Positions 32,329 through 43,324 of a stretch of DNA of 64,000 nucleotides are shown here, one piece after another. The notes below the pieces were generated by a model. That model did not search any database and had not been told where the DNA came from. It was given only the letters and a program-made list of their open reading frames with translations. Position 1 is the stretch's first letter. Each line of letters opens with the position of its first letter. Location: NCBI GenBank assembly GCA_947650365.1, contig OX393557.1, forward strand, positions 46,253,979 through 46,317,978, in the 5' to 3' direction. The DNA comes from Chamaelirium japonicum (Eukaryota; Streptophyta; Magnoliopsida; Liliales; Melanthiaceae). Both the position numbers and the translations under genes were made by a program.

Positions 32329-34025
32329 ATGGCATCACGGTCGAGGGTTCGTAGAGGCAGGGGTGGGCTAGCTCGGAGCGCTCCGGCTGCCACCCTAGGG
32401 TCTGAGGTCGAGCCCTCCGAATCTAGTAGTGTTGTTCCTCTCTCCACACCAGCTCCTGAGGTCGCAGCTTCTAGCAGTGCTCAGTACTCGACTACAGCGT
32501 CTACGCCCACAGGTAATGTTTAGATCTAAAGTTTTATACATGTTGTAAATACTTGTTCAGTACTGATGTATATTTTATTTGCAGGGTCGAGGATCACAAG
32601 ACACGTAGGCGACCGGGGCATGACGACGGCCCGGCGCTTGTCGAGCTTACGCGAGCCGCTTTCCCTACAGTGGAACAGTAGGTCCTTTGTGGGCGAGCAC
32701 ACTTCTGATGCCGCCACGTGGGTCGGTATGATAGTACGAGAGGAGAGGAATACCCCTATTGTGGGGATAAAGGGGTGGCAGAACATCGATGCTAACTATA
32801 AGAAGAGGATGTATCAGGTCTTTTTGGTACGTTAGTTTTATTAAAGCATTTTAGAATAATATCGTACTTCTTTATAATTTGATTTAATAAAATTACTTAT
32901 TTCTAAATTAATTTTACAGGAGAAATTTAAATGGGAGAACATGGAAATTGACACCTACCGGGAGAACTTGTGGAAGACGATGAGTGAGCGGTATATAGAT
33001 TACCGTTACGAGCTCTACCAACTCTACGGTTACTTGGTCGGCGAGCCGACTGAGGAGTTACAGGCTACGACCATGACGAGAGACGTACCATCGCTACATG
33101 TTCTACAGTTTTTGGCCGCTCACTGGGCCACCCCTGAGTTTCAGCTATAATTATTATTTTATTGATTCGTACTTGTTTTAATGTTATATTAAAAATTTGT
33201 ATTGATGTTTAAAAATTTAATCGATTGACACAGGCGAGTTCTGCTAAAGGCAAGAAGAATAGAAATGCCTTGACGACACCTGCTCCAGTGAGGGGGAGGA
33301 CCTCCATGCCCCAACTTGCCCAACAGCTGGTAAATGATACAAATATTTCATTATTTAAAGCTCTATAAATCTTATATTAACTTATCTATTTATTTTATAT
33401 ATCAAAAAATAGACACAGTCCTTGGGCAACGAGCCTAATCGGATTGACCTTTTTGAGGCCTCTAGGAAGCGGCGTATCGATAGGGCATTTATGGACGATA
33501 GGGTTGCCTCGCAAGTTGTAAATAATTAAATTATTATTAATATATTCGTATATATATGCCATCAAATATCATTGAATATCATTAGTTGTTTTCATATAGG
33601 AGAGAATGTGATTTATGGTAACCCCGTCGGGCGAGGCCGACTCCTCCTCCAGCTCAGTATCTATGGACTCAGCGATGGATACTGTGCTCAGACCCGCCAC
33701 GCACGGCCGCGTCCTCTGTACGGGCCTTGTAGTCACGCCCTCCTCCTACTTTGGACGAGAGGGTATGAGCTCGAGGGCACGGGACACCCAGACCGGTCTT
33801 ATCACTCAGTTGCAATCTGCGCTAGATGTGAAGCGCGAGCAAAGGCAGGCTCTCGAGCACAGGGTTGTTGTGGAGCGAAAGCAGAGGCAGGCCCTCGAGC
33901 ACAGGGTTGAGGCGGAGAGGCAGGCCCTCGAGCGGCAAGTTGAGGAAGAAAGAGAAGCTCGCAGGGCACTAGAGCGTTGGCTTAATGAGTTCATAAGCCG
34001 GTCTAGCGGTGACTCATGCTCATGA
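32329..34025 (+). pseudogene. CACTA TNPA-type gene (plant transposase Ptta/En/Spm family), six exons
   Basis: Predicted exons are 32329-32512, 32585-32826, 32920-33150, 33234-33329, 33413-33517 and 33600-34025. They keep one frame through GT-AG introns (CAG/GTAATG, TTG/GTACGT, CTG/GTAAAT, GTT/GTAAAT). The ATG directly follows a TTTCAG acceptor. Exon 1 is Ser/Pro-rich, exon 3 has WENMEIDTYRENLWKTM typical of the family, exon 5 has EPNRIDLFEASRKRR, and exon 6 ends in a Glu/Arg coiled coil (ALEHRV, ALERQVEEEREARRAL), expected for a DNA-binding multimeric protein. Two defects: the donor after FQ in exon 3 reads CTATAA where GTATAA is expected, so a stop follows, and exon 6 has a TGA at about 33609. 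It was probably a partner of the TNP2-type protein. Confidence 0.8.
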
Positions 34026-34100
34026 TCAGGTACTTACTAATCTTTATAATATTAATATAAAATATGGATCTTACTAATTTGATTTTAGATCATATTATCA

Positions 34101-37087
34101 CGCTAACATGCTAACTTATGAATTTTCAACACATAAAATCCAAGTACGAATTGTCGGATGCCAATCCGATAACGATCCGACCGAATCCAAACCAATTTCA
34201 AATCCGAAACACGCTAACTTATGATTTTTCAACGCCTAGACTCTAAATTTGTCAATCGGAGGCAAAATTGTTAAAATATCTAATTAGAACTCGCTTGCAA
34301 GTACGAAATATGAAATAATTCCAAGTACAAATTATCGGATGCCGATCCGATGATGATCCGATCGAATCCAAACCAATTTCAAATCCAAAACACGCTAACT
34401 TATAATTTTTCAACGCTTAGACTCTAAATTTATCAATCGGAGATGAAATTATTAAAATATCTAATTAGAACTTGCTCGCAAGTCCGAAATACAAAAAAAA
34501 TACAAGTACAAATTGTCGGATGCCGATCCGATGATGATCTGACCGAATCCAAACCAATTTCAAATTCAAAACACGCTAACTTATGATTTTTCAATGCTTA
34601 GACTCTAAACTTGTCAATCGGAGACGAAATTGTTAAAATATCTAATTAGAACTTGTTCGCGCGCCCGAAATACAAAAACAATCTAAGTACGAATTATTGG
34701 ATGCCGATCCGATGACGATCCGACCGAATCCAAACCAATTTCAAATTTGAAACACGCTAACTTATGATTTTTCAACGCTTAGACTCTAAATTGGTCAATC
34801 AGATACAAAATTGTTAAAATATCTAATTAGAACGTGCTCGCAAGTCCGAAATACAAAAAAAATCCAAGTACGAATTGTCAGATGCCGATCCGATGACGAT
34901 CCGACCGAATCCAAACCAATTTCAAATCCGAAACACGCTAACTTATGATTTTTTAACGTTTAGACTCTAAACTGGTCAATCGGAGGCGAAATTGTTAAAA
35001 TATCTAATTAGAACTTGCTCGCAAGTCCGAAATACAAAAAAAATCCAAGTATAAATTATCGGATAGCGATCCGATGAAGATCCGATCAAATCCAAACCAA
35101 TTTCAAATCCGAAACACGCTAACTTGTGATCTTTCAATGCTTAAACTCTAAATTTGTCAATCGAAGGGAAAATTATTAAAATATCTAATTAGAACTCGCT
35201 CGCAAGTTCGAAATACAAAATAATTCCAAGTACAAATTATCGAATGTCGATCCGATGACAATCCGATCGAATCGAAACCAATTTCAAATCCAAAACATGC
35301 TAACTTATGATTTTTCAACGCTTAGACTCTAAATTTGTCAATCGGATGTGAAATTATTAAAATATCTAATTAGAACTTGCTCACAAGTCCGAAATACAAA
35401 AAAAATCCAAGTATGAATTGTCGGATGCTGATCCGATGACGATCCGACCGAATCCAAACCAATTTCAAATTCGAAACACACTAACTTATGATTTTTCAAC
35501 GCTTAGACTCTAAATTGGTCAATCAGAGATGAAATTGTTAAAATATCTAATTAGAACTTGCTCGCGTGTCTGAAATACGAAAAAAATCCAAGTACGAATT
35601 ATCGGATGCCGATCCGATGACGATCCGACCGAATCCAAACCAATTTTAAATTCGAAACACGCTAACTTATAATTTTTCAACGCGTAGATTCTAAATTTAT
35701 CAATCGGAGGCGAAATTGTTAAAATATCTAATTAGAACTTACTCGCAAGTCCGAAATACGAAAAAAATCCAAGTACGAATTATCGGATGCTGATCCGATG
35801 ACGATCCGACCGAATCCAAACCAATTTCAAATCCGAAACACGCTAACTTATGATTTTTCAATGCTTAGACTCTAAATTGGTCAATCGGAGGCGAAATTGT
35901 TAAAAAATTTAATTAGAACTTGCTCGCAAGTCCAAAATATGAAAAAAAATCTAAGTACAAATTGTTGAATGCCGATCCGATGACGATTCGATCGAATCCA
36001 AACAAATTTCAAATCCGAAACATGCTAACTTTTGATCTTTCAAAGCTTAGACTCTAAATTTGTCAATCGGAGGAAAAATTATTAAAATATCTAATTAGAA
36101 CTCGCTCGCAAGTCCAAAATACGAAATAATTCCAATTACGAATTATCAGATACCGTTCCGATCGAATCCAAACCAATTTCAAATCCGAAACACGCTAACT
36201 TATGATTTTTTAACGCTTAGAATCTAAATTTGTCAATCGGAGGTGAAATTATTAAAATATCTAATTAGAACTTGATCACAAGTCCGAAATACAAAAAAAA
36301 TCCAAGTACGAATTGTTGAATGTAGATCCGATGACGAACCGACCGAATCCAAACCAATTTTAAATTTGAAACACGCTAACTTATGATTTTTCAACGATTA
36401 GACTCTAAATTGGTCAATCGGAGACGAAATTGTTAAAATATCTAATTAGAAAAAAATCCAAGTACGAATTATCGGATACCGATCCGATGACGATCTGACC
36501 GAATCCAAATCAATTTCAAATCCGAAACACGCTAACTTATGATTTTTTAACGCGTAGACTCTAAAATTTTTCAATCGGAGGTGAAATTGTTAAAATATCT
36601 AATTAGAACTTGCTCGCAAGTCCGAATTACTAAAAAAATCCAAGTACGAATTGTCGGATGTCGATCCGACCGAATCCAAACCAATTTCAAATCCGAAACA
36701 TGCTAACTTATGATTTTTCAACGCTTAGACTCTAAATTGGTCAATCGGAGGTAAAATTGTTAAAATATCTAATTAGAACTTGCTCGCAAGTCCGAAATAT
36801 AAAAAAAATCCAAGTACAAATTATCGGATGCCGATCCGATGATGATTCGATCGAGTTCAAACCAATTTCAAATCCGTAACACGCTAACTTATTATTTTTC
36901 AACGCTTAGACTCTCAATTGGTCAATCGAAAGGTAAATTGTTAAAATATCCAATTAGAACTCGTTCGCAAGTTTGAAATATGAAATAATTCCAAGTACGA
37001 ATTATCAGATACCGATTCGATCGAATACAAACCAATTTCAAATCCGAAACACGCTAACTTATGATTTTCAACACTTAGACTCTCAAT
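34101..37087 (+). repeat. 181-bp satellite array, about 16.5 units, with 5-unit higher-order structure
   Basis: The anchor motif TCTAATTAGAAC recurs every 181 bp (34281, 34462, 34643, 34824, 35005, 35186 and so on). A unit contains GATGCCGATCCGATGACGATCC, GAATCCAAACCAATTTCAAA and GCTTAGACTCTAAATT-type blocks. Both array ends are partial units. Variant AAATAATTCC with AACTCG marks every fifth unit at about 34320, 35225, 36131 and 36990 (spacings 905, 906 and 859), so the array grew in blocks of five. Units near 36130, 36440 and 36660 carry deletions. It lies in a predicted 3' intron of the TNPA-type gene. Confidence 0.92.
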
Positions 37088-37131
37088 TATAGATATAAAC
37101 TATTTTTTTAACAAATACATGTTAATTGCAG

Positions 37132-37275
37132 AATGTGCAGCGTCAAGGAATAAGAGCACCAGGGTTGGTGCTGGGCGGTGCGGGGTGGTTGAGCTAGGGC
37201 ACACAACTTTCCTCAGTTTTGGATTGTGTAAAAATAATTTTGTAATAAATATCTGGTCATTTTTTGGTCTTGTAT
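37132..37275 (+). other. Predicted last exon and poly(A) signal of the CACTA TNPA-type gene
   Basis: An acceptor TTAATTGCAG ends at 37131 and pairs with a good donor (ATCAG/GTACTTAC) at 34029-34030, defining a 3.1-kb intron. AATAAA lies at 37245-37250. The sequence is cut at 37275 by the chromovirus LTR. The exon is inferred from splice signals only. Confidence 0.45.
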
Positions 37276-39297
37276 TGTAACATCCCAAAATAAGTTAATA
37301 ATTTAAATCTATAAAATAAGAATTTTTGATAAAAAATTCAAAATAAAAATCAAACTGCGCCATTACGTCCGTCTTGTCGAAACGATTAAAAAATATATAC
37401 AAACTTTTGTGTTTTGAACACATTTAGAGTATTTAAAAATAAAAGAAAAAAAAGTGCCAATGGAGAGTTTCGAACCAGGGACCTATCAACAGAATTTTAA
37501 CTTTTTTCCCTCTAACCAGAAAACCCTTAAAACTTTTCTATCTAAATATCAGAAAAGTAATTATTATAGTAAGGGGGGGAGACCAAAAGACATCTAAATC
37601 GAAGACCTTTCATTTCCGATCGGACGGAAACAGTCGCGCAGCTGAAACAGTAAAGGGGCTGTTTTTCATTTAAGGCCCTGGAACTTTTGGTATTCTCGAA
37701 AGGCCTATATAAACCCCCCCTCTACAACAGAATTCTTCACCCAAGCCCCACCTCGATATCCATGCCTACCCAACCACCACCTACAAAACCTCCGTCGCCA
37801 ACCGTCGCCGGCACCACCGCCCGCCTTCCGCCGCCGCCGGTCCGCCGCCGGTCGCCTCCGTCCGTCGCTGCCGTCCGCCGCCGTCGGTCGCCGCCCGCCA
37901 ACCGGTCAGCCCTAAAACCATAAGTTTTTTTATTTTTATTAAACACTGTGGACCGAAGCCCATTAACCCATTAAACACTGTGGGCTGAAGTCCATTAAGC
38001 CCATTAAACACTGTGGGCCGAAGTCCATTAAGCCCATTAAACACTGTGGGCCGAAGCTCATTAAGCCCATTAAACACCGTGGGCCGAAGCCCAATAAGCA
38101 CAAATTAAACTGTGATAAAACGACTCTGCCTTCGTTAACAGAACCGTTATTACTGAAAGCAAACTGACCTTTTTACTAAAGGCAAACCACCCATTTAAAT
38201 TCCACCAATGCTGACTATTTAGGCTATACCGGGAGCAAACGAACTCCGAATTGAGTTTCGTCTGTGGCCACGGTTTCGGAATGAAAAACTCTACAAACTG
38301 GGTATAAATTCAAAGTATTTTAGAAATAACCAAAATACCCTAAAGGATAAAATCTGTTAAATAAAGTTAAACATAAGGAGTCCTCATCGGAATTCGTTTT
38401 CGACGAATCCTTGTAAAAGTTATGGTAAAAACTACCAAAATATAGTAATATATTTTAGGTTGTAAGCTTTCTAAGGCATCCTCATCAGAAGAAAGATTCT
38501 TTGACGCTTCAAGTAGGGGACTAAACTGAGTTATTCATGCTAAGTGTATGATATCGAATAATGGTAGATTGCTATGGACTTGTATATTTTGAGATATGTG
38601 ATCACTTATTTGGGTGTGAGTCTAGCCCTAGCTGAGGCCAAAAAGTAACCTGGGTGTGGGTCTAGCCCTGGCTGAGGCCAAAAAGTAACCTAGGTGTGGG
38701 TCTAGCCCTGGCTGAGGCCAAAAAGTAACCTAGGTATGGGGCTAGCCTAGTCTGATGACTAAAAGAACCTAGGTGTGAGACTAGCCTTGTTGCGGACAAA
38801 AAGTACCTGGGTAAGGCTTGAGATTCCAACCTTGGCTGAGGTAAAAAAGGGAATCGGATGATCAATGTTTTTTTTATTTACTATTCATAGTCAGGTTCAT
38901 TGCTTCTTCAGTACATATATCTTAGCATGAATAAAACTAAGTTATTAGGTGAGTCAGTGGATTAGACTCACCCTCCTACATGTGTTATGAACCCTACAGA
39001 GACTGATCCTATAGGACAAGAAGAAGGTGAGGAGCGAATGGAGAATGAACCGGAGGGAGTTGAAGATCCGCTCTACACACCATACTATGAGGATGCGAGA
39101 GCAGAGATATGAAGCGTTGATGTTGAAATTAAGCCTTAGGCTTTTATTTTTCAAGAAATGTATCAAACCCTTATATTATTGAATAAGAGGCTCAGTTAAT
39201 TTCCATATTTGATAGAATTTAATCTATATCAAGTTTTATTCCTAACACCCCAGTGTTATACGGGTTGAATTAATCCGTAAAATACCGAGACGTTACA
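37276..39297 (+). repeat. Left LTR of the chromovirus
   Basis: TGTAACATCCC ... ACGTTACA, 2022 bp. It holds two internal tandem repeats. The first, about 37950-38095, has a roughly 33-bp unit (AAACACTGTGGGCCGAAGCC plus CATTAAGCC), four to five copies. The second, about 38610-38850, has a roughly 40-bp unit (GGTGTGGGTCTAGCCCTGG type), five to six decaying copies. Confidence 0.85.
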
Positions 39298-39729
39298 ACT
39301 TGGTATCAGAGCCTAGGTAATAGGTCCTAGAAATAAAAATTTATTAAGTACATCGGTAGGGTAGCCACACAAAATTTAAAAATACCTATATTTATGAATT
39401 AAAGTTTTTTTTTCTTCTAGCAAAGTCATGAAGTCGAAATTATCTGAAGGTAGCTCATAGGGAGTAAAGGTAAAACCTAAGAGGAAAATCGTGAAGTCAA
39501 AGAAGGAGAAGAAACCAGTTACCCCTACTAAAAATGAGAATGTTTTCTATAAAGCACTGATACATCTGTGGAAAAGTGGGCGATGAGAATCGTTACGAAC
39601 ACCCGATGTTTTTCAAAATAGTAGTTGGCTATATGTATAATGAAAAGAAAAGTATTTATAATGAATGAACGTGTTTTACCTTGGTTTGTGTTTGAAGAAT
39701 TTTGTTCATTTATATTTTCAGAAAACATG

Positions 39730-42410
39730 AATTCACACGAAAACTCTACTCCAAATGAAGACCTAACCAAGGTGTTAGGAGCTCTACATCAACTGATAGA
39801 AAGGATAAACTCTTCCAAGGATAGTCCAAGGATGGGAGTTATCTTAAAAGAATTCAAAGAATTAAAACCCCCTGCTTTTTAGGGAGAACCTGATCCCCTG
39901 ATTACCGATAGATGACTCAAGCAGGTAGAAAAGATATTGGAAACTCTGAAGGCAAATGATGAACAGAAAGTCACCTTAGCCATGTATATGTTAAAAGGAG
40001 AGGCAGATTACTGGTGGGACTCTGTCAAAAGAACTCAACCTAGTTTCACTTGGGAAGAGTTTACCAAAGTATTCTTAAAAAATATTTCTCCGAAGCAACC
40101 AGGGATAAAATGATTGCGGAATTCTTAAAACTCTGTCAGGGATAAAAATATTTGAGATTGGTACTACAAGAGTTGAATCTTCATCAACTGTACGCCAAAC
40201 TCAGTAAATATGAATTCTGGATTACAAAAGTTAACTTTTTGGGACACGTAATCTCTCATGAAGGAGTTACAGTTGATCCAGCAATAATTAAAGCAGTAGT
40301 AAATTGGAAACCACCAAGGAATATAACAGAAATCAGGAGTTTTCTGGGGTTAGCAGGATATTATCGTAGATTCATTCAGAATTTTTTCAGTATCGCTGCA
40401 CCAATAACCCAACTTACTAAGAAAGGGGTAAAATATGAGTGGTCGGAACCTTGTGAGAATGTGTTCCAAGAATTAAAGAAAAAACTCAATACAGCTCCGG
40501 TATTGACAATACCAGAAAGTAGGAAGAAGTACACACTTTATACGGATGCTTCTCACGTGGGGTTAGGAGGTGTAGTTATGCAAGATGGCCGAGTAGTGGC
40601 TTACGCTTCCAGACAGTTAAAAACTCACGAAAAGAATTATCCTACATATGATTTAGAGCTGGTAGCTATCGTGTTCACACTTAAGATTTGGCGTCACTAT
40701 TTATATGGAGAACAATTTGAATTGTACTCCGATCACCAGAGTTTGAAATATATTAGCACGCAGAAAGATCTAAACCTACGACAAAGAAAATGGGTAGAAT
40801 TATTGGTCGATTATGACTATAATTTTATTTACCACCCTAAAAAGGCAAATGTAGTAGCGGATGCTCTCAGTAGAAAGGGACAACTGGCCAATGTAATAGC
40901 CGATAGATGGCAGTGGGTTTACACGTTAGAAGACTTTGATTTAATCACGCAGAACTGTTCACCACAAGCTTACCTAAGTCACATCAGAGTTCAGCCAGAA
41001 ATAATAAAAGGAGTAATAGAAGCACAAACGTCAAATTCCGAACTGCAGGGAATTCGATACAAACTAGAAAATGGAGAAACTATAGAAAACTGGACTCTCG
41101 GGTCGGATAATGGACTGAGATTTCAAGGTAGATTAGCAGTTACTGATGCTCCTTATCTGCGAGAAGATATATTAACCAAAGCCCATCAGTCAAAATTTTC
41201 TATTCATCTGGGGGAGAACAAAATGTATCCCGACTTAAAATGAAACTTCTGGTGGAGTGGAATGAAGAATGATATAGCCCAGTTTGTGTCGAGATGTCTC
41301 ACGTGTCAAAAAGTAAAAGCTGAGCACAGAAGACCACCTGGGTTATTACAACCTTTTCCTATAGCAGAATAGAAATGGGAACATATAACCATGGATTTCA
41401 TTACCGGTTTTCCTACAACGAGGAAGGAAAATGATTCAATCTGGGTAATTATGGACCGATTGACAAAGTCAGCCCATTTTCTACCCCGGAAAACAACTGC
41501 ATCCACTAGAGATGATAGCACCTTATACCTGAAGGAAATCGTTAGACTCCATGGGATTCCGGTAACTATTGTGTCCGACAGGGATCCTCATTTTACCTCT
41601 AAGTTCTGGAAGAGTTTACAGAAAGCATTGGGGATAGAATTGACTATGAGTACTGCTTATCATCCTCAAACTGACAGACAATCAGAAAGAGTAATACAAA
41701 TCTTAGAGGACATGCTAAGATCTTGTCTGATGGATTTCAAGGTAGTTTGGAAGATTTTCTACCCCTGATAGAATTTACTTATAACAACAGCTACCAATCC
41801 AGTATACAAATGACACCTTTTGAAGTCTTATACGGAAGGCCCTGCAGATCACCAGTTTGTTGGACAGAAGTGGGAGAGAAGAGCATTATGGGGCCTGAAA
41901 TAATCCAAGAAACTACAAACAAAATAAAAATTATTCGGGCCAATTTATTAAAAGCTCAGAGCAGACAAAAGAGTTACGCAGACAATCGAAGAAGACCTCT
42001 GGGATTTGAGGTAGGAGACTTTGTTTTTCTAAAGATCTCACCTAAGAAGGGTATTCAGCGTTTTGACCTCAAAGGTAAACTTGCTCCCAGATATATTGGA
42101 CCCTATGAAATATTGGGTAAAGCTGGACCAGTTGCATATCGACTGGGCTTACCCTTAAATTTGGCTAATATACATCCAGTCTTTCATGTATCCATGCTTC
42201 GTAAATATGAGCCTGATCCTTCTCACATTCTGGAAGATAAAAATATCAGTATTCAATTAGATGCCTCTTACATAGATGTACCTATGAGAATTTTAGACAC
42301 CAAAGATAAAGAATTGCGAACCAAGACTATTTGATTGGTAAAAGTGTTATGGCAACATCACAACGAGGAGGAAGCTACTTGGGAATTGGAGTCAGAAATA
42401 CAAAAGTAAT
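39730..42410 (+). pseudogene. Chromovirus gag-pol remnant
   Basis: Gag motif MLKGEADYWWDSVKR is near 39990. From 40180 come the C-terminal part of reverse transcriptase ([16 protein letters not shown]), RNase H ([13 protein letters not shown] near 40540, VADALSRKG near 40855) and integrase (MDFITGFP near 41390, VSDRDPHFTSKFW near 41575). The integrase tail (KLAPRYIGPYEILGKAGPVAYRL near 42090, HPVFHVSMLRKY near 42175) and a chromodomain-like end (EEATWELESEI near 42370) finish it. The catalytic part of the reverse transcriptase is absent. Fossil. Confidence 0.85.
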
Positions 42411-42483
42411 ATCCATATTTGTTCGACAGCTAAGGTACGTACTTTAAATTTTGAGGACGAAATTTTTTGTTAGAGGTAGAGGA

Positions 42484-43324
42484 TATAACATCCCAAAATA
42501 AGTTAATAATTTAAATCTATATAATAAAAATTTTTGATAAAAAATTCAAAATAAAAATCGGACTACGTTATTGCGTCCGTATCGTAGAAACGATCAAAAA
42601 ACCTATACAAACTTTTACGTTTTGAACACATTTAGAGCATTTAAAAATTAAAGGAAAAAAATAGCCAATGGAGGGTTTCGAACCAGGGACCTATCAGCAG
42701 AATTTTAACTTTTTTCCCTCTAACCAGAAAACCCTTAAAACTTTTCTATCTAAACATCAGAAAAGTAATAATTATAGTAAGGGGGGGCAGACCAAAAGAC
42801 ATCTAAACCGTAGACCTTTCAATTTCGATTGGACGGGAACAGTCGCGCAGCTGAAACAGTAAAGGGGCTGTTTTTCATTTAAGGCCCTGGGACTTTTGGT
42901 ATTCTCGAAAGGCATATACAAACCCCCCTCTACAACAGAATTCTTCACCCAAGCCCTACCTCGATATCCGTGCCCATCCAACCACCACCGACAAAACCTC
43001 CGTCGCCAACCGCTGCCGACGCCGTCGCCGCCGTCCGCCACCGCCGGTAGCCGCAGGTCTACCGCCGGTCGCTGTCGTCCGCCGCCGCCAGTCACCGCCG
43101 GTCGCCGTTGCCGTCCGCCATCGCCAGTCGCCGCCTCCCGCCATTGGTCGCCACCCGCCACCGGTCAGCCCTATAACCATAAGTTTTTTTATTTTTATTA
43201 AACACTGTGGGTCGAAGCCCATTAACCCATTAAACAATGTGGGTCGACGTCCATTAAGCCCATTAAACACTGTGGGCCAAAGCCCATTAAACACTGTGGG
43301 CCGAAGCCTATTAAGCCCATTAAA
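42484..43324 (+). repeat. Right LTR of the chromovirus, first 841 bp only
   Basis: Matches 37276 to about 38060 of the left LTR with many substitutions, then stops where the LARD-like LTR begins (TGTAACACCTG at 43325). The remaining 1.2 kb or so is not found to the right of the LARD-like element. Confidence 0.85.

Larger units (their letters stand above)
26616..37275 (+). mobile_element. CACTA (En/Spm) DNA transposon, right end missing
   Basis: The left terminus reads CACTACAAGGAAGAGG, the CACTA terminal signature, with GTC in front as a possible 3-bp duplication. Subterminal repeats, a TNP2-type transposase gene, a TNPA-type gene and a satellite array follow. No CACTA-type right terminus (CTTGTAGTG) is seen before the chromovirus LTR starts at 37276, nor anywhere to its right, so that end has been lost. 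Both genes are decayed, so the copy is not autonomous. Confidence 0.88.
37276..43324 (+). mobile_element. Tekay/Del-like Ty3/gypsy chromovirus, broken, right LTR incomplete
   Basis: LTRs start TGTAACATCCC at 37276 and, with one changed base, at 42484. The primer-binding site TTGGTATCAGAGCC follows the left LTR. The polypurine region GAGGACGAAATTTTTTG lies just before the right LTR, as in chromoviruses. Coding remnants cover part of gag and then RNase H to integrase; a large internal deletion joins gag to the reverse transcriptase. The right LTR is cut at 43324 by the LARD-like element. Several further breaks are present. It inserted into the CACTA element. Confidence 0.85.

Noticed and set aside
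34101-37087. A CRISPR-like array (regular repeats)
   Set aside because: Units are contiguous 181-bp satellites without unique spacers, in a plant transposon. No associated genes.
37455-37490. tRNA-like B box (minus strand GGTTCGAAAC) in the chromovirus LTR, repeated at 42670
   Set aside because: No matching A box or cloverleaf could be drawn around it, and no tRNA body is present. Probably chance.
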